A stretch of 5,506 bases of DNA, taken from assembly GCA_024645065.1 (NCBI GenBank), contig JAHEGP010000207.1, positions 1-5,506 of the forward strand, written 5' to 3'. The notes beneath the pieces are model-generated. The model did no database searches. It saw nothing but the letters and a program-made list of their open reading frames with translations, and had not been told where the DNA came from. A program made the position numbers and the translations under genes. This document shows, in pieces, positions 1-5,503 of this stretch (the first letter of the stretch is position 1; each line of letters begins with the position of its first letter). This DNA comes from Cellvibrionales bacterium. GTDB lineage: Bacteria; Pseudomonadota; Gammaproteobacteria; Pseudomonadales; JAHEGP01.

Positions 1-66
1 GCCGCAGCACAGCAGGATGCGTTTGCTGTCGAGCAGTTCCAGCAAATCCAGATTGACAGCGCTCAT
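1..66 (-). CDS. Second ArsA/Get3-like P-loop ATPase (BagB-like), N-terminal 22 codons only
   Basis: The reading frame starts at the ATG complementary to 64-66 and runs off the left edge of the window. It begins MSAVNLDLLELL and ends at the window edge with ILLCCG. In ArsA/Get3 ATPases a hydrophobic strand ending in CCG leads directly into the deviant Walker A motif (GGVGKTT), so the window appears to cut the gene just before its P-loop. The short N-terminal helix followed by this strand resembles the start of M. tuberculosis Rv3680 (BagB) as I remember it. The start codon shares ATGA with the stop of the upstream ATPase (4-bp overlap), and a GGAGGG Shine-Dalgarno lies about 9 nt upstream inside that gene. 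The two proteins are therefore very probably co-translated partners. Most of the protein is not visible, so the family call rests on this fragment and on its neighbour. Confidence 0.7.
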   Translation of the reverse strand, partial: MSAVNLDLLELLDSKRILLCCG

Positions 67-1034
67 GAATTGTTGCCCTCCAGCGCAGGTTCCAGGGCGG
101 CGGCAATGCCGTCGATGATCCCGTGGGCATCAAATCGCTGCTGGATAAGCTGTTCAACCTCGACCAGGCCTTCGCTGCGATTCCTGAGTACGGCGTCCAT
201 GTAGCCTGCCTGCAGGGTCGCCTGTTTATGGTGTGCCACGGCGCTTTCCACCACAGCCCGGGTTTGCTGGCTAACGGAGTCGCCTTGTTTCACCAGCTGC
301 TGGATTTCCTGGTCGAGAAATCGCCTTGGCCGGGTGCGGTTGAGGATCATGGGGCCGGTGCTCAATCCAAGCTCACCGCTTACGTAGTCGAGCAGTTCAC
401 CGCCTTCCTGAATCGCCATTTCTTCTGCCAATGCGACCACCAATACGGTACAACGCTGTCGGTCGGAAATCAGGCTCTGGATTTTCAGTGCGCTGCTGTT
501 TACCGGGCCCCCTCGAATGGTGCTGGCCAGAACCGAAGGCGTGCGCAGCATCAGGGCACAATGCCCGGTAGCAGGCGCATCAAACACGATAGTATCGAAT
601 TCGGCCTTGCCGTCGGAGCCCTCGGCGAGGTCGTAGAGTTTGCCCAGGCACATAATCTCTTCGAAACCCGGCGCGGCATCGGTAAACTGACTCATCATCT
701 TGCCATTCAGGACCCAGTCATAGAGCAGGTGCATGGGAATGTTTCGATGCAGGTATTCCTTCATCGACAAGCGGCTATCGAGTCGGCTTACCCAGAGATT
801 GGCTTCTGCCTGGGTCGGGTCGTAGACCACACGCAGGTTTAACAGTGGGTGCTTTGCATCTTCGCGCTCATAGAGAGTCAGCAAGGTGCGTTTGCCTTTG
901 CGGGCGCTGGCGGTGGCCAGGGCGGTGGCGATGGCGGTTTTCCCTACGCCACCCTTGCCGGTTACGATCAGCAATTGGGTGCCGGGTATTTTTGCCGTGG
1001 CGCTCGCTTGCGTTGCTGCTTGCGTTTCGTTCAT
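63..1034 (-). CDS. ArsA/Get3-like anion-transporting-type ATPase, BagA-like subunit
   Basis: A 323-residue P-loop ATPase of the SIMIBI class. Visible motifs are the deviant Walker A GKGGVGKT at residues 26-33 with signature Lys27, an APGFEE segment at 121-126, the switch II motif DAPATGH at 152-158 (compare DTAPTGH in ArsA), a RGGPV segment at 174-178, and LNRTRP near 231-236 for the base-recognition loop. Arsenite-binding cysteines and a duplicated second half, both expected in ArsA pumps, are not evident. Segment order and length match the actinobacterial Get3-like protein Rv3679 (BagA) as I recall it. The usual DPAHS-type switch I after the second strand is replaced by LYEREDAKHPLL (54-65), so this may be the catalytically weaker half of a heterodimer. 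No transmembrane segment is seen, so it should be cytosolic. Its own ribosome site is weak, and the ATG overlaps the stop of a short upstream ORF. Substrate or client is unknown. Confidence 0.88.
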   Translation of the reverse strand: MNETQAATQASATAKIPGTQLLIVTGKGGVGKTAIATALATASARKGKRTLLTLYEREDAKHPLLNLRVVYDPTQAEANLWVSRLDSRLSMKEYLHRNIPMHLLYDWVLNGKMMSQFTDAAPGFEEIMCLGKLYDLAEGSDGKAEFDTIVFDAPATGHCALMLRTPSVLASTIRGGPVNSSALKIQSLISDRQRCTVLVVALAEEMAIQEGGELLDYVSGELGLSTGPMILNRTRPRRFLDQEIQQLVKQGDSVSQQTRAVVESAVAHHKQATLQAGYMDAVLRNRSEGLVEVEQLIQQRFDAHGIIDGIAAALEPALEGNNS

Positions 1035-1093
1035 GGTTCGGGGATTCGCCTGATCAGATAACTGCAGATTGCCTCGGGGGTAAATTTAACCAT
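1031..1093 (-). CDS. Possible 20-codon leader ORF translationally coupled to the ATPase gene
   Basis: On the minus strand an ATG at 1093-1091 opens a 20-codon frame beginning MVKFTPEAIC and ending RRIPEP. Its TGA (1033-1031) overlaps the ATG of the ATPase gene as ATGA. A GAGG Shine-Dalgarno lies 8 nt upstream of this ATG. The ATPase ATG itself has only a weak AGGCG about 11 nt upstream. The same ATGA overlap joins the first and second ATPases, so the whole cluster looks built for coupled translation. The frame remains open upstream to a TAG at 1171-1169, with a TTG at 1114-1112 as another possible start. I do not recognise the peptide. It could be a real leader peptide or a chance ORF. Confidence 0.33.
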   Translation of the reverse strand: MVKFTPEAICSYLIRRIPEP

Positions 1094-1205
1094 ATTTGCG
1101 GCCTCACTGTGCAATAAGTGTTGCTGTGGGCGGGAATCAGCTTGCTTCGGTATCCAATTGGCGGGATGCTATGAAATCACTGGCCGCGGCGAGGTCGAGA
1201 GAAAA

Positions 1206-1232
1206 CCCTCGCTTCAGGGCCACTTGCGAGGG
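1206..1232. repeat. 7-bp GC-rich inverted repeat (potential hairpin)
   Basis: CCCTCGC at 1206-1212 is perfectly complementary to GCGAGGG at 1226-1232, with a 13-nt loop. The CCCT at 1206-1209 could instead pair with AGGG at 1216-1219, giving mutually exclusive folds. No T-run follows on either side, so it does not look like an intrinsic terminator. It may be an operator or a chance palindrome. Confidence 0.4.
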
Positions 1233-1320
1233 GCGCAGATTTGCACCATCAGCAGGGGTTATCGGCTTAACAGCTGCGATTCCGGTTGCTATGGTAGCCC
1301 GGGATAGGGGGTGGCCCTGA
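1214..1320. repeat. 10-bp inverted repeat pair flanking 87 bp
   Basis: TCAGGGCCAC (1214-1223) and GTGGCCCTGA (1311-1320) are exact reverse complements. The left arm begins inside the loop of the 1206-1232 hairpin. The right arm overlaps the candidate -35 box at 1317-1322. The arrangement could be a pair of operator half-sites. A 10-bp match in a GC-rich spacer of this size can also arise by chance. Confidence 0.4.
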
Positions 1321-1344
1321 CAGTCCGGTTTGAACCTTTACGAT
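1317..1344 (+). promoter_or_regulatory. Candidate sigma-70 promoter for efpL
   Basis: CTGACA (1317-1322) matches the -35 consensus TTGACA at five of six positions. After a 16-bp spacer, TACGAT (1339-1344) matches the -10 consensus at four of six. A shifted -10, GATAAT at 1342-1347, would give a 19-bp spacer. Transcription would begin near 1351, leaving a leader of roughly 195 nt before efpL. This is a consensus match by eye only. Confidence 0.28.
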
Positions 1345-1545
1345 AATCTGCGTGGGTATCCGTGGTTGATCAGCAAGATTGTGGCAGGCCGTGCAACGGG
1401 GCAGCCACTTGTCACCGGCTCCGCCGGCACTGCTCGCTTTGGTGGGACAGCATCACCGCAATCGTCGGCAGGGGTTTTGTATCACTGCGTGTCAGCCCGG
1501 CCCGCCCGTCGAACCAGCGAAGTCACAAATGAATGAGGAAATCCT

Positions 1546-2112
1546 GTGCCAAGGGCCAGCGAATTGAAGCGCTCAAGCGTCGTCGGGATCAACGGCAGCG
1601 CTTATGTCGTGCACCAGATCGAGGTAAAAGCACCGTCGAGTCGAGGGGCTAATACGCTCTACAAAGTCCGTTTTTACGATGTCCGTACCAGGCAAAAGCT
1701 GGATCAGACATTGAAGGCGGATGATATCCTCGATGAGATCAGCCTGGAACGGCGCCCGGTGCAGTTCTCGTACATCGACGACGGCTTCTATGTCTTTATG
1801 GATGCGCAGGATTACACCCAGTATCCGCTGTCTCCAGACCGGCTGGAGCAGCAGCTGCCTTTTATCACCGGGGAGCTGGAAGGCATGGTCGGTTTGCTGG
1901 TTGATGGCGAATTTGTTGCAATCGAGTTGCCCCAATCGGTGGTCATGGAGATTACGGAGTGTTCGCCGGGTATCAAGGGAGCATCGGCTGCGGCGCGCAC
2001 CAAACCCGCGACATTTGCCACCGGCCTGGTTATCCAGGTGCCGGAATACCTGGAAGTGGGGGAGAAGGTGAAAATCAATACCCAGGAAGCGCGCTATATG
2101 TCGCGGGCATGA
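1546..2112 (+). CDS. efpL: Elongation factor P-like protein EfpL (YeiP)
   Basis: A 188-residue EF-P paralogue with the family's three beta-barrel domains: an N-terminal KOW-like domain (about 1-65), a central OB domain (about 66-127) and a C-terminal OB domain (about 128-188). It follows E. coli YeiP (190 residues) closely from the MPRA start through FSYIDDGFYVFMDAQDY to the C-terminal signature SPGIKGASAAAR (140-151), GLVIQVPEYL and RYMSRA. The tip of the N-terminal loop is SSRGANTLYK with Arg33, which is the EfpL arrangement; canonical EF-P has a modified Lys or Arg in a different loop. EfpL binds between the ribosomal P and E sites and relieves stalling at certain proline-containing motifs. 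The start is a GTG with a GAGGAA Shine-Dalgarno 5 nt upstream, and no better in-frame start exists. The gene is followed after 36 bp by the GNAT remnant. Confidence 0.96.
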   Translation: MPRASELKRSSVVGINGSAYVVHQIEVKAPSSRGANTLYKVRFYDVRTRQKLDQTLKADDILDEISLERRPVQFSYIDDGFYVFMDAQDYTQYPLSPDRLEQQLPFITGELEGMVGLLVDGEFVAIELPQSVVMEITECSPGIKGASAAARTKPATFATGLVIQVPEYLEVGEKVKINTQEARYMSRA

Positions 2113-2148
2113 GCGCCCAAGAGAGATAGCTGCCAACGGAGGCTTTGC

Positions 2149-2391
2149 GTGACAGACAAGAGACGGGTCATCACCGCCGATTACCTTAAGCCCCGACATG
2201 GGGCCGAGCTGGTGTTCCTGCTTGATCAAACTGTCCGGGATGCCGTGGGGTTAGCAAGGCGCTCACCGCGAGTGCGAAACGAACCCTTGGCGGCGAAATG
2301 GCCAGGTTGCCCCATGCCTTCAGCGTGCTTTGCTATCAGCAAGACAGCAATTCTGCCACCCGGCTGTCAGCGGGGCAGTCGCCGCCTGTGA
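2149..2391 (+). pseudogene. Frameshifted, truncated GNAT N-acetyltransferase remnant
   Basis: A strong ribosome site (GGAGG, 6-nt spacer) precedes a GTG start. The first frame gives VITADYLKPRHGAELVFLLD...RDAVG (about residues 8-34), which resembles the N-terminus of small proteobacterial GNAT acetyltransferases with the pattern ADYxxPxHxxxLVxLLDxYxxDPMGGG. After position 2250 the family pattern continues in another frame from 2253: SKALTASAKRTLG followed by GEMARLPHAFSVLCYQ (to about 2339). The two parts join if one base is added near 2251, so the simplest reading is a 1-nt deletion. Family similarity then stops near 2345, before the usual LVNCFEGFSTF region and the acetyl-CoA-binding motif, so the C-terminal half of a normally ~155-residue protein is missing. 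The unshifted frame stops at 2389-2391 and the shifted frame at 2472-2474, overlapping the next gene. The family match is from memory of its consensus. Confidence 0.72.
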
Positions 2392-2454
2392 CCACGCTCA
2401 GCCGGGGTCCCGGTCAGATGCCAGTACCCATCGACGCAAACATTGGCGGGCTAA

Positions 2455-3333
2455 ATGGCTGCCGGTGGAAATAGGGGCACCGGTCCCGCGCCCCCGGTTT
2501 TAAGGGGAGAAGCCCGGGTGGGTCGGATACGTATTGCCTATACCAGCCAGGGCAGTGGCCCGGCACTGGTATGTTGCCATGCCATGGGTTGGAACCAGTC
2601 GCTGTGGGACCAGCATCGCGCCCGCTTTGCCCGGTCCCATCGCCTGATTACGTTTGACCAGCGTGGTTGCGGTGATTCCGATCACCCTCGGCAGCAGCCG
2701 GGTGGCGAGAATCCGTATACCGCGCAAGGCTTTGCCGCTGATTTGCTGGCAGTACTCGATGCGCTGGCGATCGACCGGGCCAGCATACTGGGGTATTCAA
2801 TGGGCGCGGTGGCCGCCTTGCGCAGCGCCATCGACTGCCCTGACAGGGTTGAGCGCCTGATCTTGGTCTCGGCCATGGCGTCACGGCTCCCCGAAGCCAT
2901 TATCCAGCGCGCCAGCCTGGTTGAGCAGGTGCTGGCCCGCGAGGGACTGAGGGAGACCTATCAGTACTACTTTTCGGGGCCCTTGTTCGCCGGCATCGAG
3001 CGCAGTGCGGAGTTCAGGCGCCAGCTTGATGACTGCGCCAGCAAGGCGACGGCGCATGGGTTCCTGGGATGCTTTGGGGTCACTATCCAGCGTCCGTCAA
3101 TGGTCAGTGAGCTGGCCAGAATCGCGGCGCCGACCCTGATTCTGGTTGGCGAAAACGATACCCACTACCTGCCCGAAGCCCGCCTTATGGCGAGCCATAT
3201 CGCCAATGCCCGCAAGGTGCTTATCAAAAACGCGGGGCACGCCATCAACGTGGAACAGCCCGTGGCATTTGAGGATGAAGTGCTTGGTTTTCTGGCCTGG
3301 ATACCGGGTGGCGGCCAGCGGCATGTCGGCTAA
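2455..3333 (+). CDS. Alpha/beta-fold hydrolase
   Basis: A 292-residue single-domain alpha/beta hydrolase. Visible elements are the strand ALVCCHAMGW (37-46) giving the oxyanion-hole region with His42, FDQRGCGDSD (67-76), the nucleophile elbow GYSMG with Ser115 (113-117), the acid in VGENDTH with Asp235, and the catalytic His262 in NAGHAIN. The triad is therefore Ser115-Asp235-His262 and looks intact. The lid region (about 143-215) contains no motif that fixes the substrate; enol-lactone, ester or similar small acyl substrates are all possible. No signal peptide is seen, so it should be cytosolic. The ATG at 2455 has a poor ribosome site, and the first 20 residues are Gly/Pro/Arg-rich and unlike the family. 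An in-frame GTG at 2518 has GGAG 8 nt upstream and would start just before the first strand (RIRIAYTSQGSG), so the true start may be there. dusC follows after 84 bp. Confidence 0.9.
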   Translation: MAAGGNRGTGPAPPVLRGEARVGRIRIAYTSQGSGPALVCCHAMGWNQSLWDQHRARFARSHRLITFDQRGCGDSDHPRQQPGGENPYTAQGFAADLLAVLDALAIDRASILGYSMGAVAALRSAIDCPDRVERLILVSAMASRLPEAIIQRASLVEQVLAREGLRETYQYYFSGPLFAGIERSAEFRRQLDDCASKATAHGFLGCFGVTIQRPSMVSELARIAAPTLILVGENDTHYLPEARLMASHIANARKVLIKNAGHAINVEQPVAFEDEVLGFLAWIPGGGQRHVG

Positions 3334-3336
3334 TCC

Positions 3337-3354
3337 CCCGCGGCTGCGCGCGGG
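3337..3354 (+). other. GC-rich hairpin just after the hydrolase stop
   Basis: CCCGCG (3337-3342) pairs with CGCGGG (3349-3354) around a 6-nt loop, starting 3 nt after the hydrolase stop codon. No T-tract follows, so it is not a standard intrinsic terminator. It could slow ribonucleases or cause partial termination before dusC. Confidence 0.3.
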
Positions 3355-3417
3355 CCATGGATCGCCGGCGCTGCCCAGTCGACAGTTGTTACAGCCCCTG
3401 GCGCAACGAGGCGTTCC

Positions 3418-4380
3418 ATGCGTTTGATCCTGGCACCCATGGAAGGTGTGATCGACTACACCCTGCGTGAACTGCTTACCGGGCTGGGCGCCCTCGACCG
3501 CTGTGTCACCGAATTTGTGCGGGTTAGCGACTTGCTTTTGCCTCCCCGGGTTTTCCTTCGTTACTGTCCGGAATTAAAGCACGGCGGGGTGACCACCGCT
3601 GGAGTTCCCGTGTACCTGCAATTATTGGGCAGTGACCCCCCGGCGATGGCAGAGAATGCTGCGCGGGCGGCCCAGCTGGGGGCGCGGGGAATCGACCTCA
3701 ACTTTGGTTGTCCCTCGAAAACCGTCAACCGCACCCAGGGTGGGGCGGTATTGCTGCGTCAACCCGAGCGCGTCCATGCCATCGTCGATGCCGTTCGTCG
3801 AGCGGTACCAGGTTCTACACCTGTGACGGTCAAGATTCGTCTTGGCTACGACGATAACTCGCTACTTGAGGACAACGTCAGGGGCATTGCCGCCGCAGGC
3901 CCCACCGAGCTGGCAGTGCATGCGCGTACCCGGCGCGATGCTTATCGACCGCCGGCGCACTGGGAGCAACTGGCCCGCATCAGGGAGTGGATTCAGGTGC
4001 CGGTTATCGCCAACGGCGAAATCTGGAGTATCGAGGACGCCCAACGCTGTCGCCAGGCCAGTGGCTGTGACGATTTGATGCTGGGTCGAGGCATCCTGAG
4101 TCGCCCCGACCTTGCCTGTTTAATCCGTGCCAACGATCAGCAACGAGAGCTGGAGCCGTTGCCCTGGCCCGCTGTCCTGGCGCTGGTGATCAGGTTGTTC
4201 GAAACCATGCGCGACATCTATAAACCGCGACATGTGGGCAATCCCGTCAAACAGTGGCTGGCCTACCAGCGCTATTATTTTCCCCAGGCGGCGCGTTTAT
4301 TCGAGCGCATCAAGCGCCTGCAAAACCCGGTCGATATTCACGCCGCCCTGTGCCAGGAAATCATGCTTGCGGGGTCATAA
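3418..4380 (+). CDS. dusC: tRNA-dihydrouridine(16) synthase DusC
   Basis: A 320-residue flavoenzyme of the Dus family; E. coli DusC has 315. It uses FMN and NADPH to reduce a uridine in the tRNA D-loop to dihydrouridine, and DusC acts on U16. The TIM-barrel domain opens with the FMN-binding LAPMEGVID (5-13), followed by TEFVRV (31-36). The catalytic loop is LNFGCPSKTVN with Cys98, the proton donor to the substrate. VTVKIRLG (136-143, Lys139) and VHARTR (167-172, His168) contact substrate and flavin. VIANGEIW (196-203) and GRG (223-225) bind the FMN phosphate. The C-terminal helical domain (about 245-320), with VKQWLAYQRYYF, contacts the tRNA. The TEFVRV and NGEIW context and the C-terminal helices favour DusC over DusA or DusB. 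An ACGAGG Shine-Dalgarno lies 6 nt before the ATG. The gene converges with the MDR gene downstream. Confidence 0.95.
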   Translation: MRLILAPMEGVIDYTLRELLTGLGALDRCVTEFVRVSDLLLPPRVFLRYCPELKHGGVTTAGVPVYLQLLGSDPPAMAENAARAAQLGARGIDLNFGCPSKTVNRTQGGAVLLRQPERVHAIVDAVRRAVPGSTPVTVKIRLGYDDNSLLEDNVRGIAAAGPTELAVHARTRRDAYRPPAHWEQLARIREWIQVPVIANGEIWSIEDAQRCRQASGCDDLMLGRGILSRPDLACLIRANDQQRELEPLPWPAVLALVIRLFETMRDIYKPRHVGNPVKQWLAYQRYYFPQAARLFERIKRLQNPVDIHAALCQEIMLAGS

Positions 4381-4409
4381 TGCATCGTTCAGGGCCTCAA
4401 CCCGGCAGC

Positions 4410-4427
4410 ACCCGGAGGGCCCCGGGT
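4410..4427. terminator. GC-rich hairpin between convergent dusC and MDR gene (weak terminator candidate)
   Basis: ACCCGG (4410-4415) pairs with CCGGGT (4422-4427) around a 6-nt loop. An alternative larger stem pairs GGGCCTC near 4392-4398 with GAGGGCCC near 4415-4422, with one bulged G. The location between two convergent stop codons is where a shared terminator would sit, but neither strand shows a T-tract. Rho-dependent or read-through termination is equally possible. Confidence 0.3.
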
Positions 4428-5503
4428 CAGGGCTGTGCGATGCGCAGCATCACTTTGCCGGTGCGCCCGGCCAGGGTTGCCCGGGTCACGGCTTCAGCGA
4501 CGTCCGCCAGCGGGTAAGTGGCACTGATCCCCGTCGTGAAAACGCCTTTTGTAGTGAGGCGCCGGACGCTGTGCAATACCCTCAGCAAGGTGAGTGGGGA
4601 CTGTTGCAGCATCCAGTTTGGCAAGATAAAGCCCGACACCCGGGCGACCGGCATCATCAGGTCGCGGATGGGTAATTTCAGCGGGCTATTATCAAGCGTG
4701 CCGTAAAGCACCAGTTTGCCACCCAGTCCAAGACAGCGCACGACATCGGCGGTCAGCTCTCCCCCCACGCAATCAATGGCATAGCCAACGCCCTTGCCCT
4801 GGGTTATGCGGAATACCTCGTCGACCAGGTCTTGCTCCGAGGTCTCGACCACGGCGTCGGCTCCCAGCCGCCTCAGCTCATCGCTGTTGCTGTTGGAGCG
4901 CACTACGCACAGGGTTTTGAATCCATAGATCTGTGCCAGCCGCACCACGCTTTTTCCCAGCGCCGACCCGGCCGCTGTCAGCAGGAGCCATGCCCCGCGG
5001 CGAATCTTCAGTACTTCCCGGGTCATCACATAGGCGGTAACCGGATTGACGAAAAACATCGCGCCCTGCTCATCGGAAATGGTGTCTGGTAAGGCCACCG
5101 CCTTTTTGGCATCAGCCACCGTATATTCCTGCCAACAACCGTTGGGAGGGCCACCGGCGATGGCAACCCGCTTTCCTGCGAGGCGTTTTGCCAGTAAGCC
5201 TGACCCGACGGCATCGACCACACCCATGCCTTCACCACCAAGCGCATAGGGTGGCTGAGGGCAGGGGATTTTCAGTGTCGGGTCATAGAATACCTGGCTG
5301 TGTGCGGGCCGTCCCCGGTTCCAGATGATGCGCTGCAGTGCAGTGTGGTAAGTGCCGTGGACAAAGTTGAGGTCCGACGGATTGATTGGGCTCAGCAGCA
5401 TGCGCACCCGCACTTGACCGGGACCGGCTTGCATCATCGGCGCATCGACGACACGAATGTCGCTGGGGTTTTGGGTGAAGGCAGCAAGCTGAGCGGATTT
5501 CAT
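4427..5503 (-). CDS. Zinc-independent MDR oxidoreductase, MECR/quinone-reductase-like
   Basis: A 358-residue medium-chain dehydrogenase/reductase. The N-terminal GroES-like catalytic domain holds SPINPSDLNFVHGTY (38-52), characteristic of the mitochondrial-type 2-enoyl-CoA reductase (MECR/ETR1) branch, with Tyr52 at the catalytic tyrosine position. GGEGMGVVDAVG (89-100) follows. The Rossmann domain has TAAGSALGKSVVRLA (176-190) for the dinucleotide and VVRS (200-203), which suggests NADPH. FVNPVTAYVM (151-160) and IDCVGG (243-248) also fit this branch. The structural-zinc cysteine cluster and the usual catalytic zinc ligands are absent. Between Tyr52 and Gly89 the protein is about 20-25 residues longer than typical MECR proteins, with the run TALQRIIWNRGRPAHS inside. 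The substrate could be an enoyl-CoA, a quinone or another enone. The ATG is 3 bp from the window edge, so its ribosome site cannot be seen and the true start could lie farther out. Confidence 0.88.
   Translation of the reverse strand: MKSAQLAAFTQNPSDIRVVDAPMMQAGPGQVRVRMLLSPINPSDLNFVHGTYHTALQRIIWNRGRPAHSQVFYDPTLKIPCPQPPYALGGEGMGVVDAVGSGLLAKRLAGKRVAIAGGPPNGCWQEYTVADAKKAVALPDTISDEQGAMFFVNPVTAYVMTREVLKIRRGAWLLLTAAGSALGKSVVRLAQIYGFKTLCVVRSNSNSDELRRLGADAVVETSEQDLVDEVFRITQGKGVGYAIDCVGGELTADVVRCLGLGGKLVLYGTLDNSPLKLPIRDLMMPVARVSGFILPNWMLQQSPLTLLRVLHSVRRLTTKGVFTTGISATYPLADVAEAVTRATLAGRTGKVMLRIAQP

Larger units (their letters stand above)
1094..1545. other. Divergent intergenic region with inverted repeats and no convincing gene
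   Basis: This spacer separates the leftward ATPase cluster from rightward efpL and must hold promoters for both. Open frames at 1096-1320 and 1330-1536 (plus strand) have no recognisable motif or convincing ribosome site and are not called. Visible structure includes a 7-bp inverted repeat CCCTCGC (1206-1212) / GCGAGGG (1226-1232); a 10-bp inverted repeat with arms at 1214-1223 and 1311-1320; a tight 5-bp hairpin CCGGC-TCC-GCCGG at 1415-1427; and the direct repeat GCAGGGGTT at 1252-1260 and 1468-1476. No tRNA or insertion-sequence end was seen. I found no clear sigma-70 promoter facing the ATPase genes. Confidence 0.6.

Noticed and set aside
123..842. 239-codon open frame on the plus strand
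   Set aside because: It lies wholly antisense to the ATPase gene, whose P-loop and switch II motifs are clear. It has no recognisable domain; long antisense frames are common in GC-rich DNA.
1..1034. Arsenite efflux ATPase (arsA of an ars operon)
   Set aside because: The protein is a single-domain ATPase without the ArsA metal-binding cysteines, and no arsB, arsC, arsD or arsR is visible nearby.
1325..1350. GGTTTGAACC segment resembling a tRNA T-arm
   Set aside because: No acceptor or anticodon stem with proper pairing can be placed around it.
1096..1536. Two plus-strand frames of about 70 codons in the divergent spacer
   Set aside because: No convincing ribosome site, no recognisable motif, and Arg/Ala/Gly-rich composition typical of chance frames in GC-rich spacer DNA.
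1573..2229. 218-codon open frame on the minus strand
   Set aside because: It is antisense to efpL, a very well conserved gene, and shows no domain of its own.
4232..4675. 147-codon plus-strand frame bridging dusC and the MDR gene
   Set aside because: It overlaps the end of dusC in another frame and the MDR gene in antisense. Both of those have strong family motifs.
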